Origin: Neobacillus cucumis
Lineage (GTDB): Bacteria; Bacillota; Bacilli; Bacillales; Cytobacillaceae
Reading direction: 5' to 3'
Assembly (NCBI RefSeq): GCF_002860255.1
Contig: NZ_PGVE01000052.1
Coordinates: 94,424 to 158,423, forward strand
Length of the DNA: 64,000 nucleotides
The notes under the pieces were generated by a model, which did not search any database, had not been told where the DNA came from, and was given only the letters and a program-made list of their open reading frames with translations. Position numbers and translations under genes: made by a program. How positions within the stretch are numbered: position 1 is the first letter of the stretch; each line of letters opens with the position of its first letter. This document shows positions 37,012 to 45,375 of this stretch, in pieces.

Positions 37012-38214
37012 TTATACATACCGATTCCGGCCTGACATCATACCAAATACCGTCAGGACTACCGAGATGACAATCAGAGTAATCAATGGAATGGTCCACA
37101 AGTGGGTCCTATCATACAAGTAACCGATAAGCAACGGGCCTATGGCAGCAAGAATATAACCAGTTGATTGAGTCATTCCTGATAACTCGACCGCACGATT
37201 GGCGTTTTTTGAGCGAAGACCTATATAACTCAGCGCCAACGGGAAGTTTCCTCCTAATGCAACCCCAATAAAAATAATGCTAATAATTAAGATAGGATAG
37301 GAGGATCCCAAAAGTAATCCTGCATAACCAATAATAGATAACAATCCTAAAATCATAGCAATCCAAACCTGGGATTGATATCGGCCTGCGATGACAGGAA
37401 TAAAGAAACTGGCAGGCAGTCCGACTAACTGGGTGATGGATAGCAGCCATCCAGCTGTTCCCATACTAAGACCGTGACTTTGTAAGATTTCAGGTAACCA
37501 TGAAATTGTTACGTAAAATAAAAAGGATTGAAAGCCCATGAATATCGCAATTTGCCAGGCAAGCGGAGAAAGCCACATTTCCTTAGAACTTGAAGAAGGC
37601 TTTTTGATTCCTCCCTGCTTCCCTTGGTTAAACCGAAGAAGATAAGTCCATAACAATATCGCTATGATGGCTGGGATTCCCCATACAATAAGGGCTCCCT
37701 GCCACCCGAGGTTTAAATCTTTTGCCAAAGGAACACTTAGTCCTGATGCTAATGAGGCAACTAATCCCATGGAAGTGGAATACACGCTTGTCATTAGACC
37801 GAACTTATCGGGGAATTTATCTTTTACTACGGCGGGCAGCAAAACATTCCCAACGGCTATACCGACTCCAATCAATAGAGTTCCAGTAAAAAGGAAAAAA
37901 GTCATGGGGATGGACCGAATCCCAATCCCGATAATAAGTGCGATCAGACCAACTAGTAAAGTCATCTCATTTGATATACGATTGGCAATCTTTGGAACAA
38001 TGGGTGACATCGTAGCAAAGACAAGTAATGGGAAACTCATTAATAACCCCGCACTCCAATGGGCAAGTCCAACATCTTCTTGGATCATTCCAACTAATGG
38101 ACCGACAGATGTTATGGCAGGGCGCAAATTAAAGGCTACTAATACAATCCCCGTAACTAATAAAAATATATATGTCGATTTCATGCGTGCACTTGATTCA
38201 TGTTGTAACTCCAC
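37012..38214 (-). CDS. MFS transporter, CynX/NimT (YycB) type
   Basis: A 400-aa major facilitator with about twelve membrane segments. The start region has GIVLVAFNLRPAITSVGPLV, the hallmark NLRPA(I/V)TSVGP of the CynX/NimT group, and PLVFATMSPIVPKIANR follows. The group includes cyanate, nitroimidazole and other small-molecule exporters or importers. I choose the GTG at 38214 because AGAGGAG lies 8 bases before it; the ATG at 38247 precedes that site. It is the last gene of a minus-strand set with a HAD phosphatase, RibD, GTP cyclohydrolase II and a flavin monooxygenase, so it could export the product of that set; this is inference. Confidence 0.85.
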   Translation of the reverse strand: MELQHESSARMKSTYIFLLVTGIVLVAFNLRPAITSVGPLVGMIQEDVGLAHWSAGLLMSFPLLVFATMSPIVPKIANRISNEMTLLVGLIALIIGIGIRSIPMTFFLFTGTLLIGVGIAVGNVLLPAVVKDKFPDKFGLMTSVYSTSMGLVASLASGLSVPLAKDLNLGWQGALIVWGIPAIIAILLWTYLLRFNQGKQGGIKKPSSSSKEMWLSPLAWQIAIFMGFQSFLFYVTISWLPEILQSHGLSMGTAGWLLSITQLVGLPASFFIPVIAGRYQSQVWIAMILGLLSIIGYAGLLLGSSYPILIISIIFIGVALGGNFPLALSYIGLRSKNANRAVELSGMTQSTGYILAAIGPLLIGYLYDRTHLWTIPLITLIVISVVLTVFGMMSGRNRYV

Positions 38215-38293
38215 TAATAAGACTCCTCTCTGTAAATAAACCTTCAATAGTATATCATAATCATTCGAGATGGAGTGAAAGGGTCACCATTGT

Positions 38294-38866
38294 TTAGTCG
38301 GCTAACTCCCTGATAAAATCCTTATATTTTGGCCAACTAACAATACGAGGCATTTTTACGTGCCTGTTATACGATTGATCTTTCAGAAAAACTTTTACCT
38401 TTTGATCTGTAAGAGTCTCCAGAATCTCCGGTTTATCGTCAAAGTAAAAATCTAAATGTAATTGCTTAATAGTGTTTACTTTTTCATGATCCTTCATTCC
38501 CCAGAAGAACCGGTCATCATGAACAGGGAAGCCGTGTTCTAGTAACCATTTTTTCGTACGCTCGCCATGCTCCTGATAGCGTGCCGTTATATAATAGATT
38601 TCATGTCCTTGTCTTTCAAGCTCCTGCAGAAGTTCAACAGCTCCTGGAAAGGCAGGGCAATCTGTATAGTAAATATCTTCTAGTGTATTTTTCCACATCT
38701 GCGAGCCTTCTTCAGCTGTCATCCCAAAGGGTTCATGAATTTCTACTCTTTTTAATTCTTTGAAAACCTCAAGACCGATTTCTTTACCTAACTTTTTATT
38801 ATAAATGTGGAAGGCATGCTCTCTTAAATTAATTAGTGTGTCATCAATATCAAAACCAAACCTCAT
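38294..38866 (-). CDS. HAD-family nucleotidase/phosphatase (YqfW-like)
   Basis: A 190-aa HAD hydrolase of the NT5C/YqfW type. Motif I is FGFDIDDTLINL, motif II lies in YYITARYQEHGE, and motif IV is YFDDKPEIL. Such enzymes dephosphorylate nucleotides or similar small phosphates using the first Asp as nucleophile. The ATG at 38866 follows AAAGAGGTG. It is separated from ribD by a terminator-like hairpin but lies in the same direction. It could remove the phosphate from the RibD product 5-amino-6-ribitylamino-uracil 5'-phosphate, a step done by HAD enzymes in bacteria; that assignment is from context only. Confidence 0.85.
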   Translation of the reverse strand: MRFGFDIDDTLINLREHAFHIYNKKLGKEIGLEVFKELKRVEIHEPFGMTAEEGSQMWKNTLEDIYYTDCPAFPGAVELLQELERQGHEIYYITARYQEHGERTKKWLLEHGFPVHDDRFFWGMKDHEKVNTIKQLHLDFYFDDKPEILETLTDQKVKVFLKDQSYNRHVKMPRIVSWPKYKDFIRELAD

Positions 38867-38883
38867 GTAGGCACCTCTTTCAG

Positions 38884-38915
38884 AAAAAAATGGATGGTGA
38901 CCAGCACCGTCCATT
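38884..38915 (-). terminator. Terminator after ribD (minus strand)
   Basis: AATGGATGGTG pairs with CACCGTCCATT (one G-U) around ACCAG; on the minus strand it is followed by seven T. It abuts the ribD stop, so the HAD and MFS genes may be read at a lower level. Confidence 0.8.
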
Positions 38916-40005
38916 AGTTAATATATATAGGATATCCAGTAAATTTAAAATCCTTCCCAATGGGCGTAACGGTTAAATTAGATAACTCAACTGCATCGCC
39001 CATTTCCGCTATTCCCGTTCCCTCTAAGAAAGTAGGAGCGTCCTTGCCGCCAACCAGCTTAGGAGCCACATATAGGATCACTTTATCTATTAATTGCTTT
39101 TCAAAAAGAGAAGCATTTAGGGTACCGCCTGCCTCTATGAAAACCGAGGAAACAAGCTTTTCTCCTAACATTTTCATTACATCTGCTGGATCCACTTGAT
39201 TCGAACCGCTCGTCACAAAGACAGGGATACCAAGATCCTCTAACACTTTCCGTTTTTCTTTATCAAAATTTTCACTAGTAAAAACCCAAGTATCCGTCTG
39301 CTGATCGGTTATCACCTTCGCCTCCAATGGAATCCGAAGGGAAGAGTCCAAGATCACTCGTATGGGGTTGCGTCCGTTTGGAATTCTCGAAGTCAGTTCA
39401 GGATTGTCTTCAATCACAGTATTGACTCCAACAAGGATAGCCATATTCTCACTTCTTAACTGGTGTACATCCCCTCTTGCGTCAGGAGAGGTAATCCACT
39501 TGCTGCTGGCTGTATGGGTAGCTGTTTTGCCATCAAGCGTGGTAGCTGCTTTCAATGTGACAAATGGTATTTTCTCCACGATGAATTTATTAAACACTTC
39601 ATTCATCTGGCGGGATTCTTCCTCGCAAACCCCGATAACGACCTCAATTCCAGCGTCTTTAAGAATCTTAACCCCATTTCCTGCAACAACTGGGTTCGGG
39701 TCTAACGTTGCGATCACTACTTTCTTAATTCCTGCCTCAACAAGTGCGACCGCACAAGGGCCTGTTCTACCGTGGTGGGAGCAAGGTTCAAGGGTGACAT
39801 AGATGGTCGCGCCCTTCGCGTGATCCCCAGCCATACGAAGTGCATGGATTTCAGCATGGGGTTCTCCGGCTTTCATGTGCGCTCCGACCCCTAAAATTCG
39901 GTTGTCATTGACAATCACAGCGCCAACAAGGGGATTCGGATCTGTCTGACCTTTCATGGCTTGCGCATTTTTCAATGCCAATTGCATATAAAACTCATCA
40001 TTCAT
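38914..40005 (-). CDS. ribD: Riboflavin-type deaminase/reductase RibD
   Basis: A 363-aa bifunctional protein. The N-terminal deaminase domain (about 1-145) has the zinc site in PHAEIHALRMAG and TLEPCSHHGRTGPCAVALVE. The C-terminal reductase domain (about 146-363) has SKWITSPDARGDVHQLRSEN, AILVGVNTVIEDNPELTSR and EAGGTLNASLF. RibD turns 2,5-diamino-6-ribosylamino-pyrimidinone phosphate into 5-amino-6-ribitylamino-uracil phosphate. The ATG at 40005 lies after AGGAGG. Unlike a standard rib operon there is no ribE, ribH or DHBP synthase gene next to it and I see no FMN riboswitch upstream. It follows a GTP cyclohydrolase II gene by 67 bp. Confidence 0.92.
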   Translation of the reverse strand: MNDEFYMQLALKNAQAMKGQTDPNPLVGAVIVNDNRILGVGAHMKAGEPHAEIHALRMAGDHAKGATIYVTLEPCSHHGRTGPCAVALVEAGIKKVVIATLDPNPVVAGNGVKILKDAGIEVVIGVCEEESRQMNEVFNKFIVEKIPFVTLKAATTLDGKTATHTASSKWITSPDARGDVHQLRSENMAILVGVNTVIEDNPELTSRIPNGRNPIRVILDSSLRIPLEAKVITDQQTDTWVFTSENFDKEKRKVLEDLGIPVFVTSGSNQVDPADVMKMLGEKLVSSVFIEAGGTLNASLFEKQLIDKVILYVAPKLVGGKDAPTFLEGTGIAEMGDAVELSNLTVTPIGKDFKFTGYPIYIN

Positions 40006-40028
40006 ACAACCATATCCTCCTGCCAAAT

Positions 40029-40052
40029 CAGGATGGTGTGATCACCATCCTG
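40029..40052 (-). promoter_or_regulatory. Perfect hairpin between GTP cyclohydrolase II and ribD
   Basis: CAGGATGGTG pairs with CACCATCCTG around TGAT (40029-40052). On the minus strand it lies before the ribD ribosome site. It has little T-tail and may be an attenuator or a processing site. Confidence 0.5.
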
Positions 40053-40072
40053 TTAATCAATCCTTATTCAAG

Positions 40073-40804
40073 CTACTCTAAATGTCCCGATTTTTTTACT
40101 TTTGTTTTTAAGTATTTCTCGTTGTATTCAGATATATCTCCCCATAATGGAGTTCTGCCGGAAAGTGGTGCACCTGCCGTTTTCAAGGCTTTAAGTTTTT
40201 TCGGGTTGTTCGTAATCAGTGTTACGGGCTTCGATCTTAGTGCTTTAAGAACTTCAATAGCGTCTTCATAGTTTCTTGTATCATCTGCAAATCCTAGACC
40301 TTCATTCGCCTCAACTGTATCATAACCATTTTCTTGAAGAATATAGGCCATGGCTTTGCTAAATAAACCAATCCCTCTGCCTTCATGATTGGCTAGGTAA
40401 AACAACGCTCCGGTTCCATGCTCAACAATCATTTTCATAGACTGTCTAAGCTGAAAGCCACAATCACAACGTTTGCTGCCAAAGATATCGCCAGTGTGAC
40501 AAATAGAATGCATTCTGATCAAGGCATCCTCGCCATATTCAAAATTCCCATAAACAAGGACGCTTGATTGCTGAAATTCTGCCAGCTTAGCAGATGATAA
40601 GTGATGAATCACTTGCTGGAAATCTTCCGTAACCTTGTCGGACTTCAGCCAGCTATACCACTTAAATTCGATTGTTTCTCCATACAAATTAACAGGCAAT
40701 TTAATTGGACCCACCAAATAAATGGCTTCCTCGCCTTTTATAATTAATTTTATTTTATCCTCTAATAAAGAGAGGACATCGGCCTTTAATTGAACTTGTT
40801 CCAT
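40073..40804 (-). CDS. ribA: Stand-alone GTP cyclohydrolase II (RibA-type)
   Basis: About 243 aa. The catalytic domain (about 80-243) has RMHSICHTGDIFGSKRCDCG with three zinc-binding Cys, ANHEGRGIGLFSKAMAY and a C-terminal VTLITNNPKKLKAL. The enzyme opens GTP to 2,5-diamino-6-ribosylamino-pyrimidinone phosphate. In Bacillus riboflavin operons this domain is fused to DHBP synthase; here DHBP synthase is absent and the first 80 residues are a different, uncharacterised extension. Three ATG codons in a row start the frame; GGGG spacing favours the third (40804). Stand-alone copies near RibD also occur in azapteridine (toxoflavin) gene sets, which makes this context notable. Confidence 0.88.
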   Translation of the reverse strand: MEQVQLKADVLSLLEDKIKLIIKGEEAIYLVGPIKLPVNLYGETIEFKWYSWLKSDKVTEDFQQVIHHLSSAKLAEFQQSSVLVYGNFEYGEDALIRMHSICHTGDIFGSKRCDCGFQLRQSMKMIVEHGTGALFYLANHEGRGIGLFSKAMAYILQENGYDTVEANEGLGFADDTRNYEDAIEVLKALRSKPVTLITNNPKKLKALKTAGAPLSGRTPLWGDISEYNEKYLKTKVKKSGHLE

Positions 40805-40845
40805 CATCATTTCCCCAATCCTGCATTTTATTTACATGTTCTTTA

Positions 40846-41943
40846 TTAAAGAGCAGGTACCTTAAAATTGTCTTGATAGCTTTCTTCTTTTATTAACTGC
40901 TGCAGCTGTAATTTCTCAACGTCAGCACGACGAACCTGTTCTAATTTACCTAATTGAGCGGCACTCACATCATGGTTATTCAATGCCTCAATAATTACGC
41001 CGCATAATACATCGGCATCTAGTAATGCACAATTGATCCCAAAGGCACCGGTGGGACTCATCGTATGAGCGGCATCTCCCATTATAACAATTCCGTCTTT
41101 CGACCAGGTAGGAGATTGACTGCTTTGCACTTTTAATAAGATAAAATCGTTCCAAGATTGAATGTGCTGATGAATCGGTTCCGTTAACTCCGGAAATGCT
41201 TCTATCACTTGATCAATAAATGGGGCAAATGATTGTTTCTTCAAGGCATGATAGGAATCTTCTTCAATGTTCCAGCCAATCTGAATAAATCCGCCCGCTT
41301 GCGTAAATAGAGCAAGCTGCTTACCGTTGATCAGCGCATTTTTTATAGTTGGTTCCCAGCCTCTCGGGCTTGGGATCTTTGCCCAAAGCAAGTCATACCC
41401 ATGTTTGATGATTGAGAAGGGGATCTCCGCAAGTTTTCTAACGGTTGAGAAGCGGCCATCTGCACCAACGACTATCTTACTTTTAATAGTCACTTCTTGC
41501 TCTCCCTTTAATGCTCTCAAACCAGTTACACACCCATTTTTATTAAAAAGTAATTCAGTCACTTTTGTCCCCATTAAAAGATTGAAATTCTGATAAGGTT
41601 TAGATTCCTGAATCAATACACTTAATAAATTTCTTTGCGGAACATGGATACCGACATGCAGCTCTCCATCTGCCGGTGTGACTGTCTTAATTACCTGTCC
41701 ATGCTGCCAATATTCAACTCGTTCCATTAAAAGGAGTCCAGCTTCTTGTACTTTATTATACAGGTTATATTTTTTTAAAACCCGTTCTCCGTCCTGATTA
41801 AGATGTTCGCCCCGAAATTCTTTGTCGATTCCTGAATGTCGTTCGAGAACAATGGTTGATATACCCTTTTTCGCAAGCAAATATCCTAAAAATGAGCCTC
41901 CTGGACCACCACCGGCTATACAAACATCTGCTTCAAGATTCAT
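40846..41943 (-). CDS. FAD-dependent aromatic-type monooxygenase
   Basis: A 365-aa flavoprotein hydroxylase of the PHBH/UbiH fold. The FAD-binding N-terminus is CIAGGGPGGSFLGYLLAKKG, the NADPH/FAD DG motif is VVGADGRFSTVRKLAE, and GDAAHTMSPTGAFGINCALL is the second FAD motif (GD). Such enzymes hydroxylate aromatic or heterocyclic rings using NAD(P)H and O2. The ATG at 41943 follows AGGTGG; an upstream in-frame start is less well placed. It is the first gene of the minus-strand set containing GTP cyclohydrolase II and RibD and is divergent from an HxlR regulator gene, so it may modify a pteridine or ribitylaminouracil product. The substrate is not known. Confidence 0.9.
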   Translation of the reverse strand: MNLEADVCIAGGGPGGSFLGYLLAKKGISTIVLERHSGIDKEFRGEHLNQDGERVLKKYNLYNKVQEAGLLLMERVEYWQHGQVIKTVTPADGELHVGIHVPQRNLLSVLIQESKPYQNFNLLMGTKVTELLFNKNGCVTGLRALKGEQEVTIKSKIVVGADGRFSTVRKLAEIPFSIIKHGYDLLWAKIPSPRGWEPTIKNALINGKQLALFTQAGGFIQIGWNIEEDSYHALKKQSFAPFIDQVIEAFPELTEPIHQHIQSWNDFILLKVQSSQSPTWSKDGIVIMGDAAHTMSPTGAFGINCALLDADVLCGVIIEALNNHDVSAAQLGKLEQVRRADVEKLQLQQLIKEESYQDNFKVPAL

Positions 41944-42150
41944 GTTAAGGACCACCTTATTTAGTCTCTTGTATCTTGGTTAATTTTTCGACTTAAATTA
42001 GTCACTGCTAACTTATTGTGTAATTTGCAACTTACTTACTTTATGTAACTAATTATATTTTTGAAATGAACTTGTGTCAAATAAATTAATTATGTATTGT
42101 AATTTTATTGTGATTTGTAATATGATATTAATGAATAGGAGGGGAAAACC

Positions 42151-42474
42151 ATGAATCAACCTGAAATATGTCCTCGATTCGAAAAGGCTATGGTAATGTT
42201 AAGCCAGCGCTGGACAGGTCTTGTCATTTATCAGCTGCTCACAGGATCGAAACGCTTTTGTGCGTTAGAATCTTCTATAGGAATCAGTGGGAGGGTTCTT
42301 TCGGAGCGTCTGAAAGATTTAGAAAATCAAGGAATCGTTAAACGCGAGGTGTTCCCCGAGACGCCTGTACGGATTGAATATTCTCTAACGGATAAAGGAT
42401 TAGCTTTAGAGCCTATAGTCAGAGAGATTGAAAAGTGGTCACAAACCTGGCTGCCAATTGAATCGGATCAATAA
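42151..42474 (+). CDS. HxlR-family transcriptional regulator
   Basis: A 107-aa winged-helix protein: CPRFEKAMVMLSQRWTGLVI, LTGSKRFCALESSIGISGRV, LSERLKDLENQGIVKRE and VRIEYSLTDKGLAL are all HxlR blocks, with the typical N-terminal Cys. HxlR proteins sense redox or aldehyde signals and usually control a divergent gene. Here the divergent gene is the FAD monooxygenase, 207 bp away; the AT-rich gap holds several GTAA/TTAC half-sites (for example TTACTTTATGTAA near 42034) that may be its operator. The ATG at 42151 has AGGAGGGG upstream, and the gene ends at a strong terminator. Confidence 0.9.
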   Translation: MNQPEICPRFEKAMVMLSQRWTGLVIYQLLTGSKRFCALESSIGISGRVLSERLKDLENQGIVKREVFPETPVRIEYSLTDKGLALEPIVREIEKWSQTWLPIESDQ

Positions 42475-42488
42475 AATCAAAAACAATG

Positions 42489-42520
42489 AATCGGATGATG
42501 AAAATCATCCGATTTTTTTT
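42489..42520 (+). terminator. Terminator of the HxlR gene
   Basis: TCGGATGAT pairs perfectly with ATCATCCGA over a GAAA tetraloop and is followed by eight T. Confidence 0.95.
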
Positions 42521-42533
42521 GCGGAAAAGATAG

Positions 42534-43334
42534 AGTTATAGAACAGGAAGATATTATTTAATTTTCCATACCCGTTTTCCTAACCAGGGAGAAAACCATG
42601 AGGTACGTGTTCATGAAATGGTGATAAATAAGGACGGATGGCCGGTTGTTGCACCAAATAGATATGCTGGGGAAAATGAGAGGAAAGTGAATTCCAAACA
42701 AATTGCTGGCGATTATAATTTTGTTAACCATGATAAGGAAATTTCTTCAGCGGTAAAAAATTCAACTGTCCTTCATTTGACAAATGACGGTAAGGTTTCG
42801 GGGGCTGCGGCTGGAACATGGAAATTAACTGATCAAAACCAGGCAGAACTAACCTTAGATGACGTAACCTACGATGGCGTATTCCTGCGTCAATGGGATG
42901 AGGCTAGACAGAAATATGTCATTACATTTAGTGCTCTATCCAATAAGACCAACGATAATATGACAAGTGGAGTGGCAGTATGGGGAGTCCAGAGAGCAAA
43001 CCTAAATGATCACCAGGTTGTTGAGGATGTTCAACAAGATTTAAGCCTAGGAGATACAAGCCGGATTACTTCCAATTTAACTCTTCCTACAGCTGGAACA
43101 CGCGACACGGCTATTTCATGGAGTTCTTCTAATCCTGATTTTGTTTCTTCTACTGGAGTAGTTAATCGCCCGGCATTTGGTGAAGGAGACGCAACTATTA
43201 CCCTCACTGCAACGATTACCAAGGGGACTGCAACAGCAATTAAGAGTTTTACCATAACGGTTTTAAGAGTTTATGAAACTTCTCTAACTCCAGAACAAGT
43301 TTCTCAACTGGCAACTGTGACTACAACTCCATAA
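42534..43334 (+). pseudogene. 5'-truncated GH43 endo-arabinanase (C-terminal part)
   Basis: From the stop at 42531-42533 the frame reads without a start codon as YYLIFHTRFPNQGENHEVRV, then NKDGWPVVAPNRYAGENE, which I recognise as the last blade of a GH43 arabinan endo-1,5-alpha-L-arabinosidase (AbnB-like). The following region (AGDYNFVNHDKEISSAVKNS) is the C-terminal beta-barrel domain of these enzymes, and the last 80 residues are an atrophied bacterial Ig-like domain (TAISWSSSNPDFVSSTGVV). The first two thirds, including the catalytic residues and signal peptide, are missing. The first ATG, at 42618, has no good ribosome site. The truncation joins it directly to the HxlR terminator region. 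Confidence 0.8.
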
Positions 43335-43351
43335 TAGATTTATTTTTTAGT

Positions 43352-43383
43352 AAGCAGCCATTGGAGGATGATGGCTGCTTTCT
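43352..43383 (+). terminator. Terminator of the former arabinanase gene
   Basis: AAGCAGCCAT pairs perfectly with ATGGCTGCTT over a 9-nt loop, followed by TCT. It survives although the gene is truncated. Confidence 0.75.
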
Positions 43384-43493
43384 ATTGTGTTAAGTATTAC
43401 TTTTCTGACAAAACTATATTTTAATATAACATAGGCAACTAAAATATTACGTTGGACTGGGTGAGCAGAAAGTCTTTAGATAGTAGGAATCTA

Positions 43494-44462
43494 TCATATA
43501 GTGATGACAACTTTCCCTTGCGCATGGCCTTTTTCAAAATATCTGAAGGCCGCGGGCACCTCACTCAACTTATAGCATCGGTCTATAACTGGTTTTATTT
43601 TGCCGTCTTCCAACAGTTTTTTCAAATAGTTTAGATCTTTCTGGTTTGCCCTTTGTAAAAAGGTCCCCATTTTCTTACCTTCCGTCATTGAAATCCAAGG
43701 TCCCAGGACCATAGCTTGGAACATTTGAGAGCCCGACCCTCCAACGTGAACAAATCTCCCATTTAGATTTAAAACACGCTTATAGGCAGAAATCGGGTGA
43801 TGTCCGTTAACGCCAAGAATCAGATCATAACGCTCCGTTTTTTCAGTAAAGTTTTCCTTTGTATAGTCAAGAAAATGGTCTGTTCCAATCGATTGCAGGA
43901 TATCTACGTTTTTAGTACTACACACACCCGTAACTTCAGCTCCTAAAGATTTAGCAATCTGTACGGCAAACGTTCCTACACCACCAGAGGCACCATTTAT
44001 TATTACCTTCTGTCCTTGCTGAACTTTGCCTTTATCTCGGAGAGCTTGTAAGGCGGTTACTCCCGCCATTGGTACGGCAGCTGCTTCTTCAAAGGTCAAA
44101 TTGGCTGGTTTTAAGGCAAGTGCATTTTCAGGAACAGATACATACTCGGCAAAACCGCCCCAGCCACAGCCAGATAGGTCACCGAATACTTCATCTCCTA
44201 TTTGGAACTCCTTCACATCTTTCCCAACTGCTTCCACCCGGCCTGCTATATCGCCTCCAGGGATAGAGTATTTTGGTTTGAATAGACCAAAAGCCAATCG
44301 TGCTAAATACGGTTCGCCTTTTAAAAGAACTAGGTTCCCAAAATTTATGGATGCAGCATGAATTTTCACAAGTACTTGATGGTCTTCAAGGCGGGGTATT
44401 TCTACTTCTTTTAATTGAAGAACATCAGGTGGACCATATTTGTTATAAACGATCGCTTTCAT
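43494..44462 (-). CDS. Zinc-free MDR-type NAD(P)-dependent oxidoreductase (quinone reductase-like)
   Basis: A 322-aa medium-chain dehydrogenase. KAIVYNKYGPPDVLQLKEVE is the usual start of the quinone oxidoreductase branch; the nucleotide-binding block is VIINGASGGVGTFAVQIAKS, and the substrate-domain GDEVFGDLSGCGWGGFAEYV follows the family. The catalytic zinc ligands of alcohol dehydrogenases are not conserved. It probably reduces quinones or enones in the cytoplasm with NADPH. AGGAGG precedes a double ATG at 44465/44462; spacing favours the second. It is a single gene facing the arabinanase remnant. Confidence 0.88.
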   Translation of the reverse strand: MKAIVYNKYGPPDVLQLKEVEIPRLEDHQVLVKIHAASINFGNLVLLKGEPYLARLAFGLFKPKYSIPGGDIAGRVEAVGKDVKEFQIGDEVFGDLSGCGWGGFAEYVSVPENALALKPANLTFEEAAAVPMAGVTALQALRDKGKVQQGQKVIINGASGGVGTFAVQIAKSLGAEVTGVCSTKNVDILQSIGTDHFLDYTKENFTEKTERYDLILGVNGHHPISAYKRVLNLNGRFVHVGGSGSQMFQAMVLGPWISMTEGKKMGTFLQRANQKDLNYLKKLLEDGKIKPVIDRCYKLSEVPAAFRYFEKGHAQGKVVITI

Positions 44463-44656
44463 CATTCTCCTCCTAATTGACTGGGATTTTTTTGCTAAAC
44501 CCATCAATAATTAATAAGTATTGGTAAAAGAACTATAAAAGTACTACTAATTGAGATATCCTTAGTGAAATTTCTTCCAATTAGATTGTTTCAAAAGTAA
44601 ATATTGTACATAATGAGAAAAAGAAAGCATTAATCAAAAAGTAAGGGTGATTGGTA

Positions 44657-45094
44657 ATGAACAATCTAACAAAATTTAAGATCTTAAAACCGGCAAATGA
44701 AGTGTTTGAAGCCTTTGTAGATCCTACGAAAATTGGCCATTTTTGGTTCTCATCAAGTTCGGAAAGATGGCAAGCAGGTAAGATTATTACAATAAGATAT
44801 GATGAGTACAATGCCCAATTGGAAATAGAAGTGTTGGAAATCGAGGACAATAAGAAAATCGTGTTTCGATGGGGGGCAAATGGTGAAGGTCATATTGTGA
44901 CCATATCACTAAAAGAAGTAGACCAGTCTAATACGATAATTGAAATAAGTGAAGAAGGGTTTAATGAAGGGGATGACGATTTCATTGGTCAGATACTAGA
45001 TAATAAAGAAGGCTGGGTTTTTATGTTGAGCTGTTTAAAAGGCTACTTAGAATTCGGTGTCAGTAAACTAAGAGGAGGGCTAGTGAAAGATTAA
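44657..45094 (+). CDS. SRPBCC/AHSA1-like (START-fold) protein
   Basis: A 145-aa protein with the AHSA1 pattern: KILKPANEVFEAFVDPTKIG, then HFWFSSSSERWQAGKIITIR, and a C-terminal GWVFMLSCLKGYLEFG. These small helix-grip proteins bind hydrophobic ligands or assist Hsp90-like chaperones; no function can be assigned here. The ATG at 44657 follows AAGGGTGA; a TTG six bases upstream overlaps that site. It stands alone and ends at a bidirectional hairpin. Confidence 0.85.
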   Translation: MNNLTKFKILKPANEVFEAFVDPTKIGHFWFSSSSERWQAGKIITIRYDEYNAQLEIEVLEIEDNKKIVFRWGANGEGHIVTISLKEVDQSNTIIEISEEGFNEGDDDFIGQILDNKEGWVFMLSCLKGYLEFGVSKLRGGLVKD

Positions 45095-45131
45095 ACTTTT
45101 AAAGGGGAATGTTACATATTTTTTCAAAAAA

Positions 45132-45166
45132 AAACGATTCTCTACTTATCTTTGAGAGTCGTTTCT
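45132..45166 (+). terminator. Terminator after the AHSA1-like gene
   Basis: AAACGATTCTC pairs with GAGAGTCGTTT (one mismatch) and is preceded by eight or nine A and followed by a short TTT. It lies in the gap 45095-45375, which holds this hairpin, a second one at 45347 and no gene. Confidence 0.7.
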
Positions 45167-45346
45167 AAATAAACTAACTATAAACTCTAGTTCATTTTTA
45201 CTGCAAGGTTTTAAAGCGTACCTTGAAAACGGGGACATTTCCAGTGTAAGCGTAAATCTTATAGTGTTTTCTCATTATTTCACTGTTTTTCTTTATTTTT
45301 CGTTTGTTGAAAAATTATCAAATTATTTTTCCTATAAGAAAGAGAA

Positions 45347-45373
45347 AGAAGGGTCCCAATATGGAGCCCTTCT
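45347..45373 (-). terminator. Terminator of the methyltransferase gene
   Basis: AGAAGGG pairs with CCCTTCT; on the minus strand it lies just after the methyltransferase stop and is followed by TTCTTTCTC. Confidence 0.65.
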
Positions 45374-45375
45374 AA

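Noticed and set aside
37664..38239. 191-codon plus-strand frame opposite the CynX-type MFS gene
   Set aside because: Antisense shadow of a clear transporter gene, with basic, proline-rich composition and no ribosome site.
39362..39802. 146-codon plus-strand frame opposite ribD
   Set aside because: Shadow of RibD; no family features and no start signals.
40811..42150. FMN riboswitch for the rib-type genes
   Set aside because: I looked for the RFN consensus before the cyclohydrolase and monooxygenase genes and saw none.
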